From Liolophura sinensis (Eukaryota; Mollusca; Polyplacophora; Chitonida; Chitonidae), in contig NC_088298.1 of NCBI RefSeq assembly GCF_032854445.1, forward strand, positions 20,171,295 through 20,235,294: DNA of 64,000 bases, written 5' to 3'. Below the pieces are notes generated by a model. The model was not told where the DNA came from. It did not search any database and saw only the letters and a list, made by a program, of their open reading frames with translations. Shown here piece by piece: positions 22,122 through 33,407 of this stretch; the first letter of the stretch is position 1, and every line of letters begins with the position of its first letter. A program made the position numbers and the translations under genes.

Positions 22122-23205
22122 CTTAGTTTGCAAGTTTATCTTACAATGTGTAACCTACCTCTGCTTGATTGTAAGTAGTAAATATCATCGAATGGTGTCA
22201 ACAGTCGGCACACTAATTTTGATATACATTTACATTTATAAGTTATTCACATACACTTTGCCTCAACTTTTATTCACAAATAAAGTTCACAAATAAAATT
22301 TGATATCTGAACTCATCTGGGTGTTGGTGCAAACCATGTATTGTTTGTAAGCATAAATTAACAAAGTGGAATGACTTCCGTGGAGGCATTTTGTAGTATC
22401 ACAGAGTCAGAAAAAATATTTTAGGTACACTGTGCCTGGTAAGTCTATTAGTGCAAATCGGCAATTATTATTTCTGTTTGTGTGAGAAAAACAATTAAAA
22501 CAAATCATTTTTTTTTCCTTCATGCGTTTACTATGTGGGTTCTTTTCAAACATTGTTGCGTACAAACTACAAATTCTCAACAGTCATACAGACAAAAATT
22601 TAACTTGTCCTGAATCGTGTTTTTATTTTTTACCACTTCTGTACATCAAATTCTTATTGTAATACCGTGTTTCGGCTTCAAAGTGTCAATTTGGTTTTCT
22701 GACTCACTTAGCGGCAGATAATTCTTCACTACCAAATGACACCCACAACAAGGAAAACCTTCTACGGAAGAAACGAAGGTTATTGGTCCATCTTTTAACT
22801 TCCCATGGGGGATGAAGAATGTGCTAGTTTTAGCAGTCGTGGTGATCAATTACAGATGTCGCCTGGACTCCTTCATAAATCACTACTTAAAAGAAGACTG
22901 CCACTTTGCGATCGAAAACACACACATCAAATATTTTACTTCAGTTTCATGTATCGTGTTAGTCTATAAAAATTTTTTTAAGTCATTCTAACAAAGGAAT
23001 ATATTTTCCATCGTCAACTTCCCACACCGAGCACATAGGCCTACCAAGGCTCAGCCACGTGTGTGATCAGTCACAGTGGATAGATAACTGACTCTGCAGG
23101 CGACTGTCTGTCTACAGACCCTCTACATACTCTCTGCAAGACCTCCAGGCTAATCTCCAGCCTCATTTTGACTCTTACCCTCTGCTGTATTGTATTTAAC
23201 AATTT

Positions 23206-23520
23206 TCAGTCATATGACGACGAAGGGGTCCTTAGAGTGCATGTAATGTGCCTCCTTGTTGCAGGACGGATTTCCACCGCTCTTTTATCTAGTGCTGCTT
23301 CATTGAGACGCCTTATCGAAGGCAAGTAAGCGACCCCACCCGAGCCATTATACTGATGCAGGTCAACCAGTTGTTGGACTATCTCCTCAGTGCTGAACGC
23401 CAAGCAAGGAAGGTACAACTTCCTCTTTTAAGGTCTAAGGTGTGACATGACCCAGGATTGACCCTGGATCTACCACCCCTGCAATGGACGCTCTAGGACA
23501 GGTTCGAGGAAACCAGGGTG
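23206..23520. repeat. Dispersed-repeat-like sequence with reverse pol III B-box-like motif
   Basis: The stretch contains TCTAGTGCTGCTTCATTGAG, GCTGAACGCCAAGC and GGATTGACCCTGG. Similar sequence is, to my memory, frequent in molluscan genomes. No other copy is present in this window, so the call cannot be proven here. The 70-codon minus frame across it is probably a by-product. Confidence 0.4.
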
Positions 23521-23714
23521 CTTGGGGTAAACCCTCGTTTTTTGACAGGTACATCTACCTCACAAACCTCCTGACTAAGCTAGTCAAAAAGGCGAGAGTG
23601 GGATTTGAACACATCATCACTGGTCCGGGGTCTGAATCAAAATTTGTTTATATGCTCTGTACCTATAACCAAATTACTTAATTCAATGTAATTTTATGTG
23701 TATATCAACCAAAT

Positions 23715-24060
23715 AAAAGACTGCTCCTGTGTTAATAGAGCGTCCACCTCCAAGTTGAGAGACCTGGGATCAAATCCAGGTTGGGTCATACCAAAAACCT
23801 TAAAAATGGTACTTGTTGCTGCCTTGCTTGGTGCTCAGCACCGACTGGTTTAGAGCAGGACTGGTTGGCCTTGTGCCAGTATGATATGACTGGTTTGGGT
23901 GTCTTGTCTGGTGTCTTTGGCACTTTGGCGGCATGGACACGACCTCCCACAGGCAGACACATGTATACGTATGCACACACCTAATGACTCCTCGTCATCA
24001 TATGACTGGAAAATTGTTAACTACATATACAATGTTTAACCCCAAGCTTGCATACATGCA
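23715..24060 (+). mobile_element. SINE-2, long copy
   Basis: The tRNA-like head has AGAGCGTCCACCTCCAAGTT and a B-box-like GATCAAATCC. The body has CTGGTGTCTTTGGC, CACTTTGGCGGCATGGA and ACCTAATGACTCCTCGTCAT, and it ends TTTAACCCCAAGC. Two other copies in the window (50845 and 55205) share these blocks. Confidence 0.85.
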
Positions 24061-24867
24061 CCATATGAAAATATGAAACAGATCTTCACTAACAAGGGAA
24101 TCATATTCAAATGTTCAAATTCTCAGGTGTCTGAATCTGCAACAAAAGCTAAAATCTAAGTAGATCATCTTTGGGCCTTAGAAATGTTAAAATTTTAGAA
24201 AATCCAAACATGTAATTTTACACACATATACACCAAGAATAAATTCCAATTATTAATATAAACACAACATAATGGAGTAATTTACACTTGTTTGTACAAA
24301 TCTATTCATTAAGTTGAATCAAATTGAATTCCACCTGTATATACTAGACCTGTACATGTACATAAACAAGACAAAAATATACATGTAATAAAACCTGATT
24401 TTTCTACATGTATCAGCCTGAGCTAGTCTGTGAAATATTGTCCAAATGTTGTGTCTTTCATTTATTTATTCCACAATTTAACAATATTTCGTTCTGGTGA
24501 AATTATATATCTGTTTAGATACAGAATATATGTCCTATTCCTACTCGACCCCAAACGATTTACAAATTTGCTGATGATTTAAAATCTTCACACATTTTTC
24601 CATCTTATATTATTGTATATATAATGTTCTTCTACTCATACTAATAATGTATATAGGTTTGAATGCAGGGCCATAATGTAAACTACATGTAGTTCCATAA
24701 CTAATTATGTAACCCTGGGTAAATAAAGGATCTATCTATCTACCTATCTCTCTCTTTTTAAATTTTCTCTCTGGTTCAAACAGCTTATGGTAATCTGCTC
24801 CTCCAATTCAAGATGCTTCCCTAATATTAATACAGCATCCTAGGAAGCCCAGGAGTCATTTAGCCCT

Positions 24868-24881
24868 GTTGCCATAGCAAC
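24868..24881. promoter_or_regulatory. RFX X-box-like palindrome
   Basis: GTTGCCATAGCAAC matches the imperfect palindrome bound by RFX transcription factors. It lies 3.4 kb upstream of the zinc-finger start codon, in otherwise plain DNA. It is a motif match only. Confidence 0.45.
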
Positions 24882-25841
24882 AGGGGGTTACTCTGTGCTG
24901 TTAACCCACCTGTGGCACAAGGCCTTATCAGCCTTGTCACCAAGGGGAAGGGGCCATATATAACATTCATAAAATTACACCACAAAGGGACCATCACTAA
25001 TATACAAAGGAGAAATATTAGCAGAATTACATAAAGGTCTTTTAAAGAGATACAGAATTGACGCTAACTGATTGGCTGATGGTGGAGATGCAACTTCATG
25101 GGTTACAGCCTACAGCTTTGGTAGGGCAACATCAATTTCATTTTTGTGTCTAAAGAGCGTGCCAACACTAAAAAAAAACTCAAAAATGGAATAAAAATAA
25201 AAATGAAAATCCACTTTTTCATTTGTCTGATCTTATTGTTTATATGATTTTCAAGGCTTTCTGATCATGTATGTACATGTATGTCTTCAACAGGAAAAGT
25301 TGCTGAGATAGACCTCGTTTTCAACATATCACATGATTTTCAAGTTTTTATTTTTATTTCTCTACCCTCCTTCAGCGCCGAGAAAACATTTATTCAGGAT
25401 GTAAAACTTCAATTGGTGTGGCCTAATACTTGAATAAATATACAGCAGTGTAATTCAGCTTGGCTTAGGATTAACATCAGAATATCATGAAGGATTGTCC
25501 ATCTTGTAATCACATCCTACATGTAAATTGATTTCTGATTAATTCCACAAAATTTTCACATTTGAAAGAACAATTTTCAGTTTAATTTTTGTATATTTTT
25601 TTTAAATTTGATTTTGGAGACAGAACTACTCTGGTTCGGATGGCCAGTGTCAGGGCTTCACACACACACACACACAAAAAATTAACACAGTCTACACAGA
25701 TATTAATGCCTCCAGAAGATGCTTGAATAAACACCATGCAAACATGTGAAAAGGTGGAAGAAAAACAGTCAAAACAATGTCACTGTAACTATAGAATTTC
25801 AGTAACACCAATCTCACTGAAATGAGGTCTATTCTAATGGT

Positions 25842-25985
25842 ATTTATTTATTTATTTATTTATTTGATACAAGTTTTAAGCCATACTCAAGAATATTTCA
25901 CTTATACAACGGTGACCTGCCTTATGGTGGGAGGAAACCGGACAGAGGCCGGTGGAAACTCACAACCATCTGCAGGTTGCTTTGA
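25842..25985 (-). mobile_element. SINE-1, 5'-truncated, 13-bp target duplication
   Basis: A (TTTA)n tail at the left is followed by CATACTCAAGAATATTTCAC and CCATCTGCAGGTTGC. The repeat TATTCTAATGGTA / TATTCTAGTGGTA flanks it (25829-25841 and 25986-25998, one mismatch). Confidence 0.85.
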
Positions 25986-26403
25986 TATTCTAGTGGTACG
26001 TAGCTGCTTCCTATACTTGAAGTCTGGAAAACTGTTTCATTTCCATCAGTCTATAGAAATTGGCAGGTACAAAAATTAAAGTAGTAAAAAAAAAAGAAGC
26101 AATTACTGGGGAAGACGACAGCTTTCTTGAGTTTACTGTACTGTAAGTTTTTTATTTTTTTTATAAAATGCTTGCTTTTCCACGACCATGCTAAAAAATT
26201 AGAGCCATCCAATATCTGCATAACTTTTGCTTTTACTTTAACCATTCATTTTGTTTTGCCACTTGTCTTCATTACACTTTTTTTTGAGGGGGGAAGGCTG
26301 GGTTGATAATTAATGTAACAGCCAGGACAGCCAGCTTCAGAGTCTTATGTCCTGTTCTGTTCACCCATGCTTATGTCCTTTCACAAAAAAAAAAAAAAAA
26401 CTG

Positions 26404-26405
<2 letters not shown>

Positions 26406-26454
<49 letters not shown>
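26406..26454. repeat. (TA)n microsatellite
   Basis: About 24 TA units. Confidence 0.95.
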
Positions 26455-26459
<5 letters not shown>

Positions 26460-26483
26460 CATCTGAGCAACATGCTAATGAGT

Positions 26484-26700
26484 TTTACCTGCACACAGGT
26501 GTTTTCCTCTCACCTGGTCCGATAACAAGCTCTGATAAATGCCCACCTGTTAAGGGTGCCCCGGCTCCCAGCCCCTCGCTAACCCGACACCTACATGTAT
26601 GTTAACATCCAATACACAGCCCCAGATTCCCAAAGGGTATCAACAGGGAGTGCTAATTTTTTGTGAGGTGCAAAATTACAACAGGTGTAAATTATCACCT
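26484..26700. promoter_or_regulatory. Cluster of CAGGTG/CACCTG E-boxes
   Basis: At least five CAGGTG or CACCTG hexamers lie within about 200 bp, next to an octamer-like ATGCTAAT (26472). It is a possible enhancer bound by bHLH or Snail/ZEB-type factors. It is a motif inference. Confidence 0.3.
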
Positions 26701-27171
26701 TCATTCCCACAACTGGCCCCAAGCGCTTACACACCAAAATTGGTGTGAAGATCTGTCAAGAGCCATACATACATGTACTGGCCTTCACTTTGATGTATGC
26801 AGGCTCAAAACAAAAATATACTAGACTTGCATTTTTTGAGACAGAAAGTAAATAAAAGTAAATTTCCTTGTACCTTCCGAATAAAATTATTAGCACTTTT
26901 AGAATTAGGCAACATGTGTAAATACAAAAATTACAAAATGAAAGTTTACCAGTTTTTACCATTATATGGAATTGCAGAGACACTTTATTTAACCTGTCAA
27001 GCATGTCATCCAAGAAACTTGATGTAATCAAACCACGTAGGCTTTCAAATACTACATCTGAAATATTGCAAAATGTTCTTCTAAATGAAATACTACTCAC
27101 ATATATTATTTTTGGGAATCTCTGCAAATCAATTAGTTGCGGAATGTAACTGTCTGTATCGACCAACATGA

Positions 27172-27432
27172 TTTGATCTGATTTGTGAGTTTTACAATGT
27201 ACTCAAAAATATTTCACCTGTAAGGCGGCAGCTAGCATTATTGTGAGATAAACCGGGCAGAGCCCAGAATAAAGCCACGACCATCCGCAGGTTGCTGCCA
27301 GACCTTCCCACGTACGGCCGGAGAGGAAGCCAGCATGAGCTGGACTTGAACTCACAACGACCGTATTGGTGAGAGGCTCCTGGGTCATTAAACTGCTCTA
27401 GTGCGCTAACCAACTGTGACACGGAGGCCCCC
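27172..27432 (-). mobile_element. SINE-1, near full length, 13-bp target duplication
   Basis: All blocks from the tail to the tRNA-like head are present. On the minus strand the head opens GGGGCCTCCGTGTCACAG. The repeat TCGACCAACATGA flanks it exactly (27159-27171 and 27433-27445). Confidence 0.92.
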
Positions 27433-28795
27433 TCGACCAACATGAATTGTTAGAGTTATGGGGAATAACAGTGTCTAATGTGTCGGATCGACAGTAAGCC
27501 ACATTTACCGCATCTTCACAGGCGCATTAAATCTTCCCTCGCGTAAATCCATGTCAACCAAGTGGTCTCCACACTCAACTAACCTGTTCGCAGTCTGGCT
27601 GAACCAAAAACGATTCATGACAATGACACAAATTCACAAAATAAATACATTTTTAGACACTTTCCCTACTGTAGCGCCCACCACGCTCTGATAGTTGTAC
27701 GCACAAGTCATGTGATCGAAGAGAAATAATGGAGATAATACATGTGGCAATCATTATAGTAACACTAGGCAAGTCTGGTCGTCCATTTGGCTGGTTCACT
27801 CCCTCCGTCGTCAGATGAGGCTAATCGTTTCAGCCTCATTCGTGCCTGCAAGTGATCAAAATGGTGACAGACCGATTGTGGCCAAAGTGGGTGTAGTACA
27901 ATGAGCAAATCAAAATCAATGAACTCTTGACATTTTCAAAATCTTAAGACCTGCCTCTGCACTGCACTTTATAAGTTCAATGCTATAAAACCTTGTTTAA
28001 TAAAGACAAGTTGACCAAACTGGGGCTTGTAATCTGCCCAGACTGAGTACAGAGCTGCAGGTTGGGGAGCTCCAAGTAAATTAGCCCCAATGCCGTAGGC
28101 GTCCTTAAATTTATCAGCATCCAACATTTAACTCATAATGGATACAGTGATATTGGTTTATATGGCCTGTAGAGTTTCCCTGATAAAACACACAGGGATT
28201 TTAAAGCAAATTCAAACCTGACACCTAAAATTAAATGATAAGGAAACATTAGGGGGGGGGGGGGGGTCCCTGTATAGCCTCCCCTATGCCCAGCCCTTAG
28301 ATGCACAAGGTGGATCCTCTAGAGCCTCCCTGTTGCCCATGCAGTCCCCATCCTCCCATCAGGTTACTGTGGATCAATACCAACCAGGTAAAGGGGCACG
28401 GCTAGAGTACTGAGCTAGGGGGTGACCAGAGCTATGCGAGAGAAGATGACACACAGCTTGCTGCACATAGGTACTACATGCATGTACTGTAAAATGTATG
28501 TATACCTGGTTAGACTACATCAGCCTCCTGGGCGGCGATGACAGGCGACAGGCAAAAATAAACCAGGTCAGTTTAAAACCGGGACACAGCACACAGACGA
28601 CAATTAACACAGATGGAGCAGTATGTACATGTACTGTATATCTACATGCAGAACTGCAGGTTAGAAAAATATTCTACAGGTGCCAGCATGTCCGGCAGGG
28701 GGATCAGTCCTACGTATAAGAGTATACGAAAAAAATAAAAATGCCCCCCCCCCCACACACAAAAAAAAACCCCACCCCCCAAAAAGCCTAATACA

Positions 28796-29020
28796 CGAAT
28801 TCAGGGTCTACGTCTAATAGTGCTGTATATATCAGGTTCAGGAAGAAATTCCACAAACACGATTTCAAGTTTTTCATCTAACATTTGGTATACCAATTTC
28901 GGAAAGAACTTCCACAGACATGAATTCAAGTCCTTCATTTTAATGGAATACCAATTTCGGAAAGAAATTCATCACGAATTGTATTCAAGGTCTGCATACA
29001 ATAGTATACCAATTTCCAAA
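28796..29020. repeat. Tandem repeat of about 62-68 bp, three to four units
   Basis: Units share ACCAATTTCGGAAAGAA(A/C)TTC, CACGAATT or CATGAATTCAAG, and a final AATA-rich part. Confidence 0.8.
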
Positions 29021-29384
29021 AAACACAAAAAAAAAACAAAAAAAATTCTAAGATTTTAATCATCAGAAGTGTTACAGCAAAACAATTTAAATGTACACAT
29101 ATAAATTTACAAAGATGGAAATGCGTTGTATGATTAAAGCAATGTGCATGTATGTATTATTTAATAAAACCTTGTTTATCCACACATGGAAACAAATGTG
29201 AAATATCAATTTTTAATTCAGGACATACAAGACCAATGTGTAATATCACATTATTTATGCTATTACATTTCTGTTATTGCGCATTAATTATTACACCCTC
29301 TTTAGTATGCATCAACTTTTACACTTGTGTTATTACACATTACACACTTATTGTTTTTACACCCATTATTCCACTTCTATTACA

Positions 29385-29670
29385 TTTATATTTTTTTTGA
29401 TTGGTGGTTTTTTTACGCTGTACTCAAGAATATTTCACTTCTACAAGGGCAGCCAGCATTATGGTGGGAAGAAACCCGGCAGAGCAATGGGGAAACCCGG
29501 CAGAGCAAGGGGGAAACCCACGATCATCCACAGGTTGCTGCAGACCTTGCCACTTATGGCTGCAGAGAAAGCCAGCATGAGCTAGACTTGAACTCACAGC
29601 GACCCCATTGGTGAGACTCCTGGGTCATTACGCTGTGCTATCACGCTAACCAACTGAGCCACAGAGACCC
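29385..29670 (-). mobile_element. SINE-1, full length, 14-bp target duplication, internal duplication
   Basis: The repeat CCACTTCTATTACA flanks it (29371-29384 and 29671-29684). Inside, the block GGAAACCCGGCAGAGCAA occurs twice in a row, a local duplication not seen in other copies. Confidence 0.92.
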
Positions 29671-31430
29671 CCACTTCTATTACACTTTATCTTATTATAC
29701 TTTTGTCCTAATCAGTGACCTCTGACCTTATGATACCATACTTCATATCATTCTGATGAAACTACTCATTTCAATAATAATAAAATATATAGAACACTGC
29801 ACAATAAATAATGATTGATATAAACACTATTATATTATCCTTAGATAGTGAAGGAAACAAAACAAACTTCATACACAATCTCTGGTCGTCCGGAAGTTTC
29901 CGTGTTAATACCTGCAAAAAACTGCTGTAAACCACTCACGTCTCACAAATTAAATGAAAATACTTTGAATATCCTATAAATGTTAGATGAAAATAGTCCA
30001 TCTATAAGCTGTTTGGGTAAAAAACTTTCAGTACCCAATGAAAATTATACCAAAGTAGCCCATTAATAAACTGTTTCTAAACTACTTTTCAATACCCAAT
30101 GAAAATTAAATCAAATCTGCGTTACTGTGCTGTGACAATACAGAGAGTTCAGCAAACACTAGGCCTGTAGTTAGTAACAAGGCAACGGAACAATACGACA
30201 TGTGGTTGGTAACAGACGGCTGTTTGGTGCAGCCGTTGGGGGCTAGAATAAATCAATAGCAAATCAAGGTCTCCTCCACTGACTTCAGGGTACTGACCCA
30301 TCTCATCAGTTTAAAGTTTTTCATACGTCGTCGTCATACGGACTTTGCCAGAAACTAAAGCAATGGGATTTGTACAGATGTAGCTAAATACATGTAGTAA
30401 AGCTACATGGTGAAGGAAGCTTGGCTAAGTTCCTGTATATAACTGTGTCTTCTTGGTCAAGTATTCTAGACTGCTTCAGATGAACCCATTGTAGCCTGTC
30501 ACCAGTGAAGTCATGGGTTCAAACCCAGTTCACGCTGGCTTGGACATGGACCACAGTCAGGAAGTGTGTAATGTACCTTTAGTGATAAATCTGACTGACC
30601 ACGGGTTAAATGCGTAGGTATAAAAACCAGTCAAAATGAATAGCTGATTTTTGTTTTTACTGGGGAATCTGCCCTGTGACACATGATTTAGGACATCACC
30701 AATGAGTTACCAAATTTGTTATACTTTGTCTCGCATATCTTCTCTGCATCATTACAATGACACTCTATTACGTAATACATCTAGGCAAATACACAGCTGT
30801 ATCATCAACAGTCTTAACTATAAACAACTGGAGTGACGAATTCTGACATCGGTATCACCAAACATTCCGCCGCTAGACTATGTATAAACAATACATTGTT
30901 GTTTTATTAGTACAAAAGCACTAACAGCATAGGCTACGACACATACGAACTATGCTATGCACGTATCTTACACTTCGTTATGTTACGGTCAAGGCAATAA
31001 TCCTTTACACTACTGTGTACACTCCAAACAAAAAGTTATTTTTATAAGTATCAGCTGTTTCATTATATTTAAACATATACATGTACACGATGACTTATAT
31101 ATGAAAATTCCTCCACATAATTACAAAAAAAAACAATTAATTTTTTTAATTAATCAGTAATTTCCCTTGTTATAATCAGTAGGGTCAAATTTACAAATCC
31201 CAAATGGATTCAATCAGGAATCCCAATGACAGCGTATAACGGAAACAAAGCACAATGGTATCACACTCAAGGTATTTCCACATGAAATCATAGTCCTGAT
31301 GCATGTGCATTAGATTTTTTTTTCTTTTTTCAAACTTAATTTGACATCAAACATACAAATTAGTTGTTCTGACGTCAAATGCTATGCTTACACTGAAGCA
31401 AAATCACAGTGACTTCACTGTAGGAGATTT

Positions 31431-31575
31431 CATTTATTTATATATTTATTTATTTCACTGGTGTTTTATGCTGTACTCACTTAAATGAACACGGCCAGCT
31501 TTATGGTGGGAGGAAACCAGGCACAGCCATGAGCCATGACCATCTGCAGGTTGCTGCTTGACCTTCCCACCTACG
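31431..31575 (-). mobile_element. SINE-1, 5'-truncated
   Basis: An AT-rich tail, GTGTTTTATGCTGTACTCA, GCTTTATGGTGGGAGGAAAC and CATCTGCAGGTTGCTGCTTG are in SINE-1 order. Confidence 0.85.
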
Positions 31576-32555
31576 ATACACTTATACAATCAGTGACAGC
31601 ACATGTATAGATGAAGTCAACCTTTACAGTATACATGTACATCTGACTATTTATTTCATACGGTGAAAAAAAAAAAAAACATATGACTAAACGTATTATG
31701 ACAGTAAATGTTTTCTCCAACAAATTTCACTCGTCTTTCTGATCGCATGGTTTAAGCAGAGAATGGTCATTACATGTACCTTTACAACTGACAGTGTACA
31801 TGTGCATAGACAGTTCAGAGCACACGGTACAAGTGTTACAATGCATAACTATATGTATGTGCCAGCATGCTTTCCACGGCATGCAGGTCTCTAACACATG
31901 TTCAAGGCCATACACTAAACTCCTCGCAGCATCATCACACCTGAGCTCCACACCACCGCACCACTAAGCAGATTACTAGACAAGCCAAGCCAAGCTTAAA
32001 CTACCCTCCTGGGCAAGGTCTCATTCGAACAGCCCAAAATAACTTGCCCGGTCTTTGCCCTGGGAAAAGCGGGTGCAGCCGCACATGAAGTTAAGCCTGT
32101 GTGGTTTAGCTGCAGCTAAAAGTCTGCCAGGTGCCCAGTGAACTGCCAGGAGGATGCCCCAAAAAGGGCAACACACCTGGTAACCTGGCACCCAGTTAAT
32201 GCATACCGCTCTTAACCCACCTGATTTTGATGCTGCACTGCAGAAAGGGGTGCGGGGTGGAGATTTCGGATAACGAGGTGGTAATGGTGTTAGGAGGGTT
32301 TGCCACATGCAGCTCTCTGCATGTCTGCATTCACACTTTCAAGGGCAGATTGTGTACGCCCCTGGAGAGACTGGAGGATACGGTCTTGTATGTATTAACA
32401 TACAAAAACATTACATTACCTGGGTGGGCTAAACACTGGACTGTGAACACTGGACTCTATTAAGATAGATTATGGGATCTATGTTGCATTAAGAAAGTTC
32501 AAGTCATCTCCACGATTCACAACCAGAATGACATGTCTAAACGTGCTTTTTACTG

Positions 32556-32836
32556 TAAATAGGATGACAGGTAAAAAAACATCCATGTAATGGCAGGTAA
32601 AAGCAAGGTAAAGGTCAACATGATGACCAATACAGTCAATATAATGACAGATAAAGTAAACATAATGACAGGAACAGTCAGAATGACAGGCACAGTCAAC
32701 ACAATGACAGGCCAGAATAACAGCTACAGTTAACATAATGACAGCTACAGTCAACATAATGCCAGCTACAGTTAACATAAGGACAGGCACAGATAACATA
32801 ATGCTTGTCATAGTCAACATATTGCCAGCTACAGTT
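32556..32836. repeat. Minisatellite of about 18-21 bp units
   Basis: Units vary around ACAGTCAACATAATGACAGG. The minus-strand 113-codon frame across it is a repeat effect, not a gene. Confidence 0.85.
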
Positions 32837-32975
32837 AATTTATTTACTTATTTATTTGATTGGTGTTCTACGCAATACTCAAGAATATTTCACTTAAACG
32901 ACAGCTGCTGGCATTATGGTGGAAGGAAACTGAGCAAAGCCCAGGGGAAAGTCACAACCATCTGCAGGTTGCTAC
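32837..32975 (-). mobile_element. SINE-1, 5'-truncated, at the edge of a 21-bp repeat array
   Basis: TTATTTGATTGGTGTTCTAC, CAAGAATATTTCACTTAAAC and CCATCTGCAGGTTGCTACAT are in SINE-1 order. It begins where the CAGCTACAGTTAA-type repeats end. Confidence 0.88.
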
Positions 32976-33189
32976 ATACTGAGACTGTAGACTATATTGA
33001 TGTAAAGAAATCATTTTAGCATCATTTTCATAATAGCAGTACGCATAAATTTCACTGAAGAAAGTGCTTTAGAGTCTGAAAACGTTTTATGACAGGAGGA
33101 AACCAGGGTGCCCTGGTTAAACCATTGACCTGCGGCAAATTACTGACAAGCTTTCCCACCTGTGACATTCATGTGCAAGTACAATGAGC

Positions 33190-33407
33190 CAGAAGCCGCT
33201 CACCAATGCTGTCACTCTGAGTTCAGTCCAGCTCCTGCTGGCTTCCCCCCGGCAGTACATTGGAAGGACTTCCAGCAACTCGCGGATGGTCATCGGTTTC
33301 ACCTGAGCCCTGCCTCGTTTCCACAGACCCTAGCGATGGCCACCATCGTATAAGTGAAATATGTTTGAGTATGGCGTAAAAAAAAAACCAATCAAATAAA
33401 AAAATAA
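33190..33407 (+). mobile_element. SINE-1, plus orientation, diverged
   Basis: From left to right there is CTCACCAATGCTGTCACTCT, GCTCCTGCTGGCTTCCCC, TCGCGGATGGTCATCGG, ATCGTATAAGTGAAATATG and an A-rich tail ATCAAATAAAAAAATAAA. Confidence 0.85.

Larger units (their letters stand above)
21968..25828. other. Upstream region of the zinc-finger gene, no coding exon seen
   Basis: Apart from the repeats listed, the DNA is AT-rich. A 67-codon minus frame (22849-22646) with cysteines near its middle is uncertain. Several TACATGTA palindromes lie at 24350-24690. Confidence 0.5.
25999..31430. other. Repeat-rich non-coding stretch
   Basis: Outside the listed SINEs and arrays nothing coding was recognised. 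A 137-codon minus frame (27169-26756) is rich in Phe, Ile and Tyr and has no motif. A G-tract lies at about 28253-28266. Two copies of ACCCAATGAAAATTA lie near 30030-30110. Confidence 0.55.

Noticed and set aside
22646-22849. 67-codon minus frame with a Cys-Cys-x-Cys stretch
   Set aside because: It looks protein-like in part, but there is no convincing splice context or recognised family.
26756-27169. 137-codon minus frame
   Set aside because: It is AT-rich, rich in Phe, Ile and Tyr, with no domain, splice signals or duplication partner. Chance remains the simpler explanation.
32479-32820. 113-codon minus frame with repeated Met/Leu/Thr
   Set aside because: It is made by the 18-21 bp repeat array.
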